Shown here: piece after piece, positions 46,179-55,168 of the stretch
Layout: every line of letters begins with the position of its first letter
Position numbering within the stretch: position 1 is the stretch's first letter
NCBI RefSeq assembly: GCF_018882055.1
Contig: NZ_JACVPF010000001.1
Location: 434,001 to 498,000, forward strand
DNA: 64,000 bases
Direction: 5' to 3'
DNA from: Polynucleobacter sp. es-MAR-4
GTDB taxonomy: Bacteria > Pseudomonadota > Gammaproteobacteria > Burkholderiales > Burkholderiaceae
Translations under genes and position numbers: made by a program
Notes under the pieces: generated by a model
The model's input: only the letters and a program-made list of their open reading frames with translations
Database searches by the model: none
What the model was told of the DNA's origin: nothing

Positions 46179-47906
46179 ATGGTCAAACTCACCGCCGCCG
46201 CCACCACCTCGATTCCACGCATCATTATTTTTGCGTTGACTTTGGTCTATGGTTTTGCCGGCCTCTTTGCGCGCGATCCCTGGAAGAATGAAGATGCAAT
46301 CGGATTTGGTGGTATGTGGGCCCTACAGAGCGGTAAAGCACTTGACTGGATTGTTCCGCATCTTGCGGGACGCGATGTTTCTCTTGGTGCACCCTTTCCC
46401 TATTGGCTAGGTGCCACACTGATGGATCTATTTGGTCCGTTGATTGGCATGGCAAATGCCGCACGACTTTACGCAGCAATCTGTTTCTTTGCTGCTGCTC
46501 TAGCTATTTGGTATGCGACCTATCTATTGGGGCGTCGCCCAGAAGTCCAGCCGATGGTCCTAGCGGTTGGTGGTCAGCCTGGCCGCAAAAACTACGGCAT
46601 GACTTTAGCCGATGGTGCGCTGTTAATTTTCTTAGCCTGCGTCGGTCTTGCACAGCGCGCACATGAGACTACGCCAATGATGGCGCAACTCATGGGTATT
46701 AGCATTGTCTTGTACGGCACAGTACGTGGCTTAGATAAGCCATGGCAAGGCGGCTTATGGACTGGTCTTGGCATTGCCATCGTCGCCCTCTCAAGCAATC
46801 TCACACTCAGCTTAATCATTGTGAGCTCCACCATCATCGCCGTCATTGCAAGCAACGCTAAGCTACGGTTTCGTTGGACTTTAACCAGCACGGTTTTAGG
46901 CTTGATTGGTTTTGCAATTTGGCCTGCGCTTTGGTATTTAGGTAACCTCACTCCCGAGTGGCGCCACATCGCTGAAGAAGGCTGGCGCAATATGCCAGAA
47001 ATGCGCGCCACACCATCAATTGAGTCACTTGGATTTTTAAGCGTCAACTTTTGGGCTTATGCCTGGCCCGTTTGGCCATTAGCCATCATCTCCCTCGCTC
47101 ACTGGGGACGAGTTAAAGAAGCAGGTCAATGGCGCGCTCCCCATCTTTGCATACCACTCAGTTTATTTATTGGCTGCCTGATTTATGTTCTGTTCCGCTT
47201 AGAGGCAAACGAACATGACCTCATCATTTTGATTCCAAGCCTATCAATCATTGCCGCATTTAGCCTACCGATTCTCAAGCGTAGCCTGATTAGCTTCATC
47301 GATTGGTTTGCGATGTTTAGCTTCACCATGATCGCTTTGGCTATTTGGATTATTTGGCTCGCTAAGGTCACTGGCTTCCCAGAAACGACCGCCGCCAATT
47401 TGGCGCGAATCTTGCCAGGCTTTCAGGCGCAGTTTGATTACATTGGCTTTGTGATTGCCCTCATCATTACCGGCGTTTGGTTGGCGATTGTGCGCTGGAG
47501 AACTTCTCGCGCTCCAAAAGAAATTTGGCGCTGCCTCATCATCTCCGCCTCCGGCACCACATTAATGTGGGTCTTATTGATGACCTTATGGTTGCCGACG
47601 ATTAATTACGCAAAGACCTATCGCTATGTATCCGATCGACTGGTACAAGTTATCGCCAATACACCTGGATGCATTGATACCAGCAATCTTGGCCCCGCAC
47701 AGTTAGCTTCATTTAGCTACTTCACCAAACTCCCTTTGCGTGATGACCCGAGTTGCAATCTCATGCTGACTCACAGCTCTTCAGAGGCCAAGGCATACGC
47801 TAGCCTCAACAAAAAGAAAATTGAATTACTTTGGGAAGATCGCCGCGCATCTGACCGCGATGAGCGCTTGCGCCTCTATCAAATTACTCCCGCCGGCAAA
47901 GAATAA
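46179..47906 (+). CDS. GT-C glycosyltransferase (ArnT/PMT-like)
   Basis: 575 residues, about 12 hydrophobic segments. The first periplasmic loop carries the acidic motif FARDPWKNEDAIG (Asp33, Glu38, Asp39) typical of GT-C enzymes that use polyprenyl-linked sugars, e.g. ArnT lipid A modification. C-terminal periplasmic domain of about 100 residues with two Cys. Donor and acceptor unknown. It starts soon after a terminator and has no clear ribosome site. Followed after 3 bp by a MATE-fold transporter. Confidence 0.82.
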   Translation: MVKLTAAATTSIPRIIIFALTLVYGFAGLFARDPWKNEDAIGFGGMWALQSGKALDWIVPHLAGRDVSLGAPFPYWLGATLMDLFGPLIGMANAARLYAAICFFAAALAIWYATYLLGRRPEVQPMVLAVGGQPGRKNYGMTLADGALLIFLACVGLAQRAHETTPMMAQLMGISIVLYGTVRGLDKPWQGGLWTGLGIAIVALSSNLTLSLIIVSSTIIAVIASNAKLRFRWTLTSTVLGLIGFAIWPALWYLGNLTPEWRHIAEEGWRNMPEMRATPSIESLGFLSVNFWAYAWPVWPLAIISLAHWGRVKEAGQWRAPHLCIPLSLFIGCLIYVLFRLEANEHDLIILIPSLSIIAAFSLPILKRSLISFIDWFAMFSFTMIALAIWIIWLAKVTGFPETTAANLARILPGFQAQFDYIGFVIALIITGVWLAIVRWRTSRAPKEIWRCLIISASGTTLMWVLLMTLWLPTINYAKTYRYVSDRLVQVIANTPGCIDTSNLGPAQLASFSYFTKLPLRDDPSCNLMLTHSSSEAKAYASLNKKKIELLWEDRRASDRDERLRLYQITPAGKE

Positions 47907-47909
47907 AAC

Positions 47910-49301
47910 GTGTTGCACTTTAAATTATCGCGTTTGCGCGAGGATATCCCCTCTCTACTAAAACTAGCTGGCCCTTTACTGATTGGTCAGCTCGCTGTCA
48001 TTACTTTCGGCGTACTGGATACCGCCATGACGGCACGGTACTCTGCCGATGACCTAGCGGCACTGGCGATGGCGTCAGCTATCTTTATTAGCATCTATGT
48101 TGGCCTCACTGGTGTAGTCTCCGCCCTTGCCCCAATTGCTGGGCAACTGTTTGGCGCCAAGCGTTTTGGCGAGATTGGTGAAGAGGTGCGTCAAGCCACT
48201 TGGCTAGCCTTAGGTTTAACTGTATTGGGCGGCGCCATTCTGCTCAATGCGGATTACCTTCTACAAATCTCTCAAGTCACACCAGACATTGAAGGCAAAG
48301 CCAAGCTATATCTCAATATTCTTGCCATTGGCCTACCGGCAAGCATGGCAATGCGCGTGCTCATGGCTCTGCATAACGCCGTTTCTAGGCCAGCAGTTAT
48401 CACCGTAGTGCAACTGATTGGCTTAGGCTTAAAGCTACCGCTCAATCTGTTATTCATCTATGGTGGCTTAGGCATTGAAGGTATGGGTGGCCCTGGCTGT
48501 GCAGTAGCTACTGTCATCATCAATTGGTTTTGGCTCATCATCACCCTTGGCTTTGTGCTCTTTGATGGCTTTTACAAACCATTTAAGATCTTTGCCCGGT
48601 TTAGCTGGCCCGACTGGCATCGCATCTGGACTCTTTTGAAATTAGGTGCACCGATTGGCTTTAGCTACTTGATTGAAGTGACCTCGTTTACGTTTATGTC
48701 ACTCTTCATCGCGCGTCTAGGGACTACCGCCTTAGCCGGACATCAAATTGTGGCCAATATGGGAACAGTAATCTATATGGTTCCCCTGTCCCTATCCATT
48801 GCAACCATGACGCTAGTTTCTCAATCGATTGGGGCCAATAAGCAAGAACGTGCCGAAGAGATTGGCTGGTCATCCGTTTTCTTTACAACCACCTTGTGTG
48901 TTTCGATTGGTATTGCAGTATGGATTTTTAGAGTGCAGCTGCTAGATCTATATGACCCACCAGAAGAGGTGAAAGTATTTTCCATCCCGCTCTTTTTGTT
49001 TATTGCTTTTTATCAAGTGTTTGATGCCTTGCAGATTACTGCAGCATTTATTCTGAGGGCGTATCGTATTGCCTTTTGGCCTATGGTCATCTATGCCGGT
49101 TCACTCTGGGGCGTCGGCCTGGGTGGCGGCTACTTGATGGGCTTTAATGTATTTGGCAATACGCCAGAGTTTTTACAGGGCGCAAATGGCTTTTGGGCTG
49201 GCAACAGTATGAGCCTGGGATTAGCCGCCCTGCTCTTGCTCTACCTCTTTAGAAAAACGGCGGCGCGCTTTGAGAAAACGCATCCGCCGGTCGAGGTTTA
49301 A
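47910..49301 (+). CDS. MATE-family efflux transporter
   Basis: 463 residues, 12 hydrophobic segments, GTG start 3 bp after the glycosyltransferase stop. MATE signatures such as GVLDTAMTARYSADDLAALAMASAI, GCAVATVIINW and LAGHQIVANMGTVIYMVPLSLSIATMTLVSQSIGANK. Likely Na+ or H+-driven export of cationic compounds; tight coupling to a lipid-linked-sugar enzyme is odd for that role. Confidence 0.9.
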   Translation: MLHFKLSRLREDIPSLLKLAGPLLIGQLAVITFGVLDTAMTARYSADDLAALAMASAIFISIYVGLTGVVSALAPIAGQLFGAKRFGEIGEEVRQATWLALGLTVLGGAILLNADYLLQISQVTPDIEGKAKLYLNILAIGLPASMAMRVLMALHNAVSRPAVITVVQLIGLGLKLPLNLLFIYGGLGIEGMGGPGCAVATVIINWFWLIITLGFVLFDGFYKPFKIFARFSWPDWHRIWTLLKLGAPIGFSYLIEVTSFTFMSLFIARLGTTALAGHQIVANMGTVIYMVPLSLSIATMTLVSQSIGANKQERAEEIGWSSVFFTTTLCVSIGIAVWIFRVQLLDLYDPPEEVKVFSIPLFLFIAFYQVFDALQITAAFILRAYRIAFWPMVIYAGSLWGVGLGGGYLMGFNVFGNTPEFLQGANGFWAGNSMSLGLAALLLLYLFRKTAARFEKTHPPVEV

Positions 49302-49303
49302 TG

Positions 49304-49324
49304 AAAGGCCTTAGTCACGCCTTT
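49304..49324. terminator. Weak bidirectional terminator
   Basis: AAAGGC/GCCTTT with a 9-nt loop between the convergent MATE gene and the lipoprotein gene. Short stem and modest T-run. Confidence 0.4.
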
Positions 49325-49339
49325 GCTTTGCTTGTCTAC

Positions 49340-50395
49340 TTACTTGTAAACTTTCAAAGTAGAAGCATCATCATCCAAGCGTCTCTTTAGATTGCGCTGC
49401 TGCCCTGCAGATCCTGGATTATTCGTAATAAAGTTTTGATCGGCCAAATGCTTGCGAACATCTTCCGCCAAATCTAAAGAAGCCAACTTCATTAACTTTG
49501 CATTACTAGGTTTATGACCGGTATCTCTTCCGTCGATCTGAACATCCTTGCCTTCACCTGAGGCGACAAATGATGCCACGATTTGAGATGTCTTAGTGTC
49601 GACAATATTAAAGTCCACTGTCACCTCAAGAGTGATCTGTTGCGATGTCGATTTTGTACCAGGAATATCGGCCACATTATCTGTAGTAGAGACCTCAGCT
49701 AAAACGCCATACAGCACATAATCAGCATCACCGAAATCACCCGCCTTAATACGCTTCACGATATCAAAGAACTCGTCACCTTGATTAGGCGCAGCTACGG
49801 TAGCCTTAGCTTGCACCACTTTGTAGCCTGACTTAATTAATAAACCACGAATTGGGTTTGCCAAGTAACGCAATTCGCCATACTCATTATTAGCCTGGTA
49901 ACCAGACTTCTTCATGCTTTGAGTGTTGGCACTCGAAGAGCTAGCACTTGATGGCGCTGAATCAACCACGGGGGCTGGGGGCGCGCCTGCACCAGGACTA
50001 GTCGCCTTTGGATCAGCCAAATTAGTGAACTTCACAGGAAACGCAGATGAATTTGCACCGCCAGTAAGCGCAGAAGCATCCGCCTTATCGGCATCCACCT
50101 CAATTGTTTTTGGGGCAATCGTGGAAGAGATGCTATTGCCAGTAGTTGTTCTAGTCTCTTCAATAAAGGTTAGGTTTTTACCTTCCCTTTTGAAATAGAT
50201 ATCAGTCACAGCAATCGACTTCGAATCCGCTTTCAGAGCCTCGGCATTAATGACTGGATTCTTTGGTGGATCAGCAGGTACCTGACCAACAATCGCAGAT
50301 TCCGCTTTTGGAGCGGGTGGTTTGGTAGCGCAGCCAGCCAAAAATACCAGACCAACACTCGTGCAAGCGAATAAGGTTTTTTTACTTAATAACAT
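49340..50395 (-). CDS. Lipoprotein of the LpoB-YcfL cluster, unknown role
   Basis: 351 residues with lipobox LAGC (Cys22), a Pro/Ala/Ser-rich region around 100-160 and a C-terminal soluble domain (about 170-340) with a pattern reminiscent of CsgG/LpoB-type folds (GDADYVLYGVLAEVSTTDN...LEVTVDFNIVDTKTSQIV). Not assigned with certainty. Last gene of the four-lipoprotein operon. Confidence 0.7.
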   Translation of the reverse strand: MLLSKKTLFACTSVGLVFLAGCATKPPAPKAESAIVGQVPADPPKNPVINAEALKADSKSIAVTDIYFKREGKNLTFIEETRTTTGNSISSTIAPKTIEVDADKADASALTGGANSSAFPVKFTNLADPKATSPGAGAPPAPVVDSAPSSASSSSANTQSMKKSGYQANNEYGELRYLANPIRGLLIKSGYKVVQAKATVAAPNQGDEFFDIVKRIKAGDFGDADYVLYGVLAEVSTTDNVADIPGTKSTSQQITLEVTVDFNIVDTKTSQIVASFVASGEGKDVQIDGRDTGHKPSNAKLMKLASLDLAEDVRKHLADQNFITNNPGSAGQQRNLKRRLDDDASTLKVYK

Positions 50396-50423
50396 TCAAT
50401 CCTCTACTGTATGGTGTGGCGTA

Positions 50424-51014
50424 TCAGCGCGTTGCAGTCTTACGAATCTCTTTTTCATCAGCCCACTCAAGTAGGCCGGATTCATTATTAATGAGATTCA
50501 AATTAAAGACGTAGTAAACATCTTTAACATCCTTGGTGTTTTTCACAATAGAAGCAATGGATCCCTCAATACGATATTGCGCGCCTTGCATATTGCCTGT
50601 TTTAGCAATTGTGCTGTTCTTATAGAGGCCTGACTGGTTCTGACGCTTCAGCTCATCTGTTTGATTTTGCATTTCAGAGACACTAACCGCAAATCGCACT
50701 TGGCCACTCTTCATGAGTTGCGTGCGGATCTTATCCGTAATCACTCGCGTATCAATATACTCAGATGTCTTGTTCTTCACATCTGCCAAAGTCACAATGG
50801 GGGCATCCTTGCTACCAGAGATTGCTTTAGATTGCAGCAATGATCTTGTCATTGCCTCGGCAATCATTTGCAGATCAGTCGATCCATAATTGGCATTCAC
50901 TGTCTCAACAGCCTTCGCATCCCCATAGCGCACTTGCGGGCCTGAACATGCAGCTAGAGTTGCTGCAGATAAAGCAATGGCGGATAACTGAATAGTTTTC
51001 ATGTTCATAGTCAT
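50424..51014 (-). CDS. lpoB: LpoB-like penicillin-binding protein activator
   Basis: 196 residues, lipobox LAAC (Cys23). The soluble domain carries the LpoB-family features: NYGSTDLQMIAEAMTRSLL, VKNKTSEYIDTRVITDKIRTQLM and YRIEGSIASI. LpoB reaches from the outer membrane to stimulate PBP1B. Length is close to E. coli LpoB but lacks its long Pro-rich linker. Confidence 0.88.
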   Translation of the reverse strand: MTMNMKTIQLSAIALSAATLAACSGPQVRYGDAKAVETVNANYGSTDLQMIAEAMTRSLLQSKAISGSKDAPIVTLADVKNKTSEYIDTRVITDKIRTQLMKSGQVRFAVSVSEMQNQTDELKRQNQSGLYKNSTIAKTGNMQGAQYRIEGSIASIVKNTKDVKDVYYVFNLNLINNESGLLEWADEKEIRKTATR

Positions 51015-51049
51015 TTTATTAAGTCCTAATATCTTCTAATGTACTTTTT

Positions 51050-51406
51050 TTATTTGTATTGATTTAACTCAAAACGAAAGTCTGTAGCATCTGGTGTTGG
51101 GGCTATCCCCATAATAACGGTCGACTGACCCTTTCCGACTGTCACGGGCTTCCATGGCTCTTCATCGGTTACGGTCATACCGTTCTTACCAATCCACTTA
51201 AATCGATAAGAAACAAGATTGGATTTGCTGTCATTCTGAATAGTCACTTGCGCGGTCAATACACCGTTACGCACCAGACTTCGCATATCAGTAATTTGAA
51301 CGCTATCTGTATCACCCATACGTACTGTCATATCTTTCATGGATGGAGTTGAATTACATGCCGCTAGTGCAAGCGCTGTTAACAGAATGGCAAGGTACTT
51401 ATTCAT
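51050..51406 (-). CDS. YcfL-like lipoprotein (DUF1425)
   Basis: 118 residues, lipobox LAAC (Cys17), a single immunoglobulin-like domain with LVSYRFKWIGKNGMTVTDEEPWKPVTVGKGQ matching YcfL. ycfL lies next to lpoB in E. coli too, supporting a joint role in the envelope. Confidence 0.88.
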   Translation of the reverse strand: MNKYLAILLTALALAACNSTPSMKDMTVRMGDTDSVQITDMRSLVRNGVLTAQVTIQNDSKSNLVSYRFKWIGKNGMTVTDEEPWKPVTVGKGQSTVIMGIAPTPDATDFRFELNQYK

Positions 51407-51417
51407 CGGGGTCTTTC

Positions 51418-53283
51418 CTATTTAAAAAACTGCTGCAAACTGTTTAGCAGATTGGGTTGTTCATCCACCTTTACCTCTTCTATATTACTGCTTGCGGGGC
51501 TGTCAGTGGAAGCCGGACTGGAATCTGGCAATTTAGACTGAGCTCCGACTGGAGCGGGGGCAACTACCGCATTAGTAACGGGGAGTGGTGCTGTAGGAGC
51601 AGGCTCCTCAGGTTTTGGATCCTGAAAACTGCCCCAGAGTTTCTTGAGACCATCAAGAGCGCTTCCTGATGGTTGGGATGGCGGCAATATAGAGGAAGAA
51701 ACGGTCGCAGGGATGGCGGCCGGGACTTCATTCAAGCTACCGACAACCGGTGCAGGAACTACTGATTTGGGCGGAAGCGCCGCAGGATCATTTGATGTCA
51801 GTACTGTCGCCCGATTTCTAAACATACGAATATAGACAACGTTATACCCACCTACTAAATTGACTGTCTGAGACGCTGTTACTCCAGATGGCAAAGTGTA
51901 TTTCAGCACAGTGGGCCCAATTGGCAGACCCATTCTGGCCATATAAGTTTGTGCAGGCAAGGTTGACCAATGACGTACATCGGTCACGTTAATTGCTTGC
52001 AAGCCATATCCCATGATCATTCCTGCAATAGCGCCAATGAGGACAGCGGTACCGTTGTTCTGGTTATTTTGGTTATTTCTATTTGCTGCTTGCTGGGCAG
52101 CTTGATCTGCCGCATATTGTGCTGCCAGGGATACAAGTGCTCTTGAGGAGGCTCTTAAGACATAGGCCGGCATTTCATCGCGCAAGTTCTTGCGAGCCAT
52201 CGCATCAATATTCGCAACCAGTTCCGGGTTAGCCACCCTATCACCTAATTGAATCAATGATGGTCTAAAGCGCTCGGTCGATGGCTCGATAACCGGAAAG
52301 GTTAAGGTAACCAACTTTGAATTGCCGCCGATATTAAAAGTTTGGCTAATTTGATAAGGGACAATTTTTGGCATGTATCCCGTATCGATCACGATCAAGG
52401 TATCAGCAAATGATTTTTTACTGCGATTGGCAATATTTGAGTCTAACTTGGCAATACTGGTTTTAAAGAAATTGACTTGTGGACGTAACTCAATTGCGAG
52501 ACGATATCCCGGAGCAGCCAAGCTAGCCTCGCCTTGTGACTCATGAATAAAACCTGACAAGTAATAAGCCCCCGGATTTTGATACGAGTTCTTGAGGCTA
52601 CGCGTTTCTTCATCATCTAATAAATTAATGGGATAACCACTGATATTTTCAATGCGGCTGGTAGCGCCCTGAGTCTTTGGGTTAGCTTTCTGCTCACCCT
52701 CCACCTTGGATACTGCCGAAACCTTGCTTTGAATCAGCCCTTCAATGACCTTTTCTCGCTGCGCCATTTTTTTAGCTTCCACCATGGCGTCATCCCATCG
52801 ACCTTGAGAAAGATGGTTCAAAGCTAAAGTTTGACTTAATAAACTGATTTCATAAGGCTTGGGTTCGTACTCACTACTCAAGCCTTCAGATAAAACATAA
52901 GAACTGACCCCTGAAAAAGAGCGTCTTAGCTTGTCGCTGGTTGTTATCTCCCAACGATCTACCAATTGGTCTGCAGCTAATAGATTTTGCGTACTATTCG
53001 GAATCCGAGCAGGCCCTTGTAAGCGCTGCACTTCACCCATCTCCATGTAGTAGAGGGTATTTTTATCTTTGAACGCACCTTGAATAACCGCGGCAGTATT
53101 TTGCAGATCCCCGTTCTTGAACGACTCCTTAGTTTCATTCATCTTCAACTGCTGAGTCTGGGTTGCACAGCCAGCCAATAAGGCAACCGCAAGCATGATG
53201 CTGAGTTTAGAAAAGTCTAATGCTGAAAATTTAAGCAAATTAGTAGTTTGGTGGATTTGGAAGAAAAACAATTGCGACTTCAT
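51418..53283 (-). CDS. COG3014-like TPR lipoprotein
   Basis: 621 residues. Lipobox LLAGC (Cys39) lies after an unusually long leader, so a start near 53,238 (TTG) is possible. The N-terminal half is TPR-like (SLLSQTLALNHLSQGRWDDAMVEAKKM), a hydrophobic glycine-rich stretch (TAVLIGAIAGMIMGYG) lies near 415-430, and the C-terminal 100 residues are Pro/Ala-rich. The family is known to co-occur with LpoB/YcfL-type genes; function undefined. Confidence 0.78.
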   Translation of the reverse strand: MKSQLFFFQIHQTTNLLKFSALDFSKLSIMLAVALLAGCATQTQQLKMNETKESFKNGDLQNTAAVIQGAFKDKNTLYYMEMGEVQRLQGPARIPNSTQNLLAADQLVDRWEITTSDKLRRSFSGVSSYVLSEGLSSEYEPKPYEISLLSQTLALNHLSQGRWDDAMVEAKKMAQREKVIEGLIQSKVSAVSKVEGEQKANPKTQGATSRIENISGYPINLLDDEETRSLKNSYQNPGAYYLSGFIHESQGEASLAAPGYRLAIELRPQVNFFKTSIAKLDSNIANRSKKSFADTLIVIDTGYMPKIVPYQISQTFNIGGNSKLVTLTFPVIEPSTERFRPSLIQLGDRVANPELVANIDAMARKNLRDEMPAYVLRASSRALVSLAAQYAADQAAQQAANRNNQNNQNNGTAVLIGAIAGMIMGYGLQAINVTDVRHWSTLPAQTYMARMGLPIGPTVLKYTLPSGVTASQTVNLVGGYNVVYIRMFRNRATVLTSNDPAALPPKSVVPAPVVGSLNEVPAAIPATVSSSILPPSQPSGSALDGLKKLWGSFQDPKPEEPAPTAPLPVTNAVVAPAPVGAQSKLPDSSPASTDSPASSNIEEVKVDEQPNLLNSLQQFFK

Positions 53284-53341
53284 TTGGCTGTCATGCCTAT
53301 AACGCCTGAAAACAGGCTAAGGCTGACATAAAAAGGGCTTA

Positions 53342-54346
53342 TTACTCTAATTTTGCGCCTGACTTATAAACCACTCTACCCCATTTATTGGTCTCGGACT
53401 GAATCAACTTGGAAAGCTCTTGCGGACTACCTGGAGCAGGCTCGAGACCGCTAGCTAGTAGCTTCTTTCTGACATCAGGCTGACTGAGGGCTTGGCGAGT
53501 TAAGGTATTCAAGCGTTTTTGCAGGACTGGGGGTAGATTGGCGGGCGCCATCAGTGAAAACCAAGATATTGCCTCGAAACCAGGCAAGCCCTGCTCAGCC
53601 ATAGTTGGAATCTCGGGGGCTGCCGATGACCGCTTTAAGGTGGTTACCGCCAAAGCCTGCACCTCACCGGCCTTAATCAGGGGCAAGGATGAAGATAGAT
53701 TATCAAAGAGCATTGAAATCCGACCGCTAATTAGATCGGGTAAAGATTGCGCCCTCCCCTTGTACGGAATATGCCGAATCTGCACTCCAGTCATTTCTTT
53801 AAAAAGCTCACCGGACATATGTAAAGAAGTGCCAACACCTGAGGAGCCAAAAGTGAGCTCATTGGGTTTTGCTTTAGCGAGCTCAATTAGTTCGTGCAAA
53901 TTGTTCACACCCAACTTCTTATTCACTACTAGTACATTGGGTGTGCTCGCCAAGAAGCTGATGGGCGTGAAATCATTTATCGGATGAAAAGGAAGCTTTT
54001 CATAAAGCGCCCCATTGATCGCATGAATACCCACCGTGCCAATGAGTAAGGTATATCCATCGGGCTCACTCTTTGCCACTAGGTCAGCGCCAATATTGCC
54101 GCCATAGCCAGGACGATTCTCGACTAGAACTGGAACTCCCAAACTTTGCTGCCAATTCTCAGCAAGTACGCGAGCCAAAATATCGGGTGCACCACCTGGC
54201 GTAAACGTCACGACAATCCGAATCGCCTGCTTAGGCCAAGTAGTATTAGTGCTGGATTTAGCTGTTTGTGCTTGAGCCGCATTAGCAAAGCTCAGACAAG
54301 TAATCAGGATCGCCAGACTCTTTAGCATCTGAAAAGTGATCTTCAT
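53342..54346 (-). CDS. Bug-family (TctC-like) solute-binding protein
   Basis: 334 residues: signal peptide (KSLAILITCLSFANAAQAQ) and the Bug/TctC core with PIRIVVTFTPGGAPDILARVLAENW and ENRPGYGGNIGADLVAKSEPDGYTLLIGTVGIHAIN. Such proteins bind carboxylates for tripartite tricarboxylate transporters, but no TctA/B membrane genes are adjacent. Orphan Bug proteins are common in Burkholderiales. Confidence 0.92.
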   Translation of the reverse strand: MKITFQMLKSLAILITCLSFANAAQAQTAKSSTNTTWPKQAIRIVVTFTPGGAPDILARVLAENWQQSLGVPVLVENRPGYGGNIGADLVAKSEPDGYTLLIGTVGIHAINGALYEKLPFHPINDFTPISFLASTPNVLVVNKKLGVNNLHELIELAKAKPNELTFGSSGVGTSLHMSGELFKEMTGVQIRHIPYKGRAQSLPDLISGRISMLFDNLSSSLPLIKAGEVQALAVTTLKRSSAAPEIPTMAEQGLPGFEAISWFSLMAPANLPPVLQKRLNTLTRQALSQPDVRKKLLASGLEPAPGSPQELSKLIQSETNKWGRVVYKSGAKLE

Positions 54347-54364
54347 GCAATCACTCGCATTTTG

Positions 54365-54928
54365 TTAAATACCAAAACGGTTACGCAACCAGATCCATCC
54401 CTCGTATTTAACAGGATCATCAGCACAAGGGCCGATACCGCATTCCAAGAGCGTGGATGCGAAGTTAGCAAAGACTAAAACGATAAATAGAATGACTAAT
54501 ATATTTGCAAACAGGGAACGTGAACGCACTTCGCGATTAGGCAGCATTAACAAAATAGCAAGGCCAGCGATCAAACCGAGATAGCCAACAAAAGCCCAAG
54601 TGTAAAAATGCAACTCTAGAAAGGTTGCCCCAAATCCTTTATCGCCCGGCAAGATATGCAAAAGTACTTGGCGCAAAGAGACGGTCATTCCCACTAAGCC
54701 ACCAATGATGCCCCATCCATAGTGAGAAGAATGGGCGCCACATCGAATATTGAGCACTAGGGCAAAACCAATGATCACAAAACCAATTCGCTGCATTAAG
54801 CACAGAGGACAAGGCAACTCACCAAAATAAAGTTGATCGACAAAAGCATAAGACAGCATGCCAACGATCGCAGCTAGAGCGAGCTGATTACCTAGACCGG
54901 CCAGCGAAGGAAGGGAATGCTTATTCAC
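54365..54928 (-). CDS. DsbB-like disulfide bond formation protein, variant
   Basis: 187 residues, GTG start with GAGGAAAT ribosome site that overlaps the upstream stop. The first redox pair CPLC (Cys40, Cys43) sits after the first membrane helix as in DsbB. The usual second pair in the second periplasmic loop is absent; instead Cys163 and Cys168 (ECGIGPC) follow a fifth helix in a C-terminal tail. This differs from the classical four-helix DsbB. Confidence 0.85.
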   Translation of the reverse strand: MNKHSLPSLAGLGNQLALAAIVGMLSYAFVDQLYFGELPCPLCLMQRIGFVIIGFALVLNIRCGAHSSHYGWGIIGGLVGMTVSLRQVLLHILPGDKGFGATFLELHFYTWAFVGYLGLIAGLAILLMLPNREVRSRSLFANILVILFIVLVFANFASTLLECGIGPCADDPVKYEGWIWLRNRFGI

Positions 54929-54934
54929 ATTTCC

Positions 54935-55093
54935 TCACAGACTAATATTTAAGTGGTTTGTTGCGTGAATTCGGAACCAGAACATCAGAATACCGACGGT
55001 GATAGCGAGCACTGCAAGACCTGCCAGACGCTTCTCAAACCAAACGAGGACAAGGCCGATAAAGGCCGTCAGGAAAGGTAGAAACATATACAT
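54935..55093 (-). CDS. Small membrane protein, DUF5993-like
   Basis: 52 residues from ATG 55,093 or 43-nt later alternatives (a second Met at codon 3). Two hydrophobic segments (FLPFLTAFIGLVLVWF and AGLAVLAITVGILMFWF) and end IHATNHLNISL fit the DUF5993 family that accompanies DsbB-like genes. It ends 6 bp before the DsbB start and its stop codon is part of that gene's ribosome site. Confidence 0.75.
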   Translation of the reverse strand: MYMFLPFLTAFIGLVLVWFEKRLAGLAVLAITVGILMFWFRIHATNHLNISL

Positions 55094-55168
55094 AAATGAA
55101 TTCTATCGCAGGTCGATTCAAACCCTGAAAACAAGCAGTTCAAAGGGTCTTTTGTATAGAATGCACTC

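Noticed and set aside
53304..53317. GCCTG-AAAA-CAGGC hairpin before the TPR lipoprotein
   Set aside because: Short stem and no T-run on the relevant strand; not supported as a terminator.
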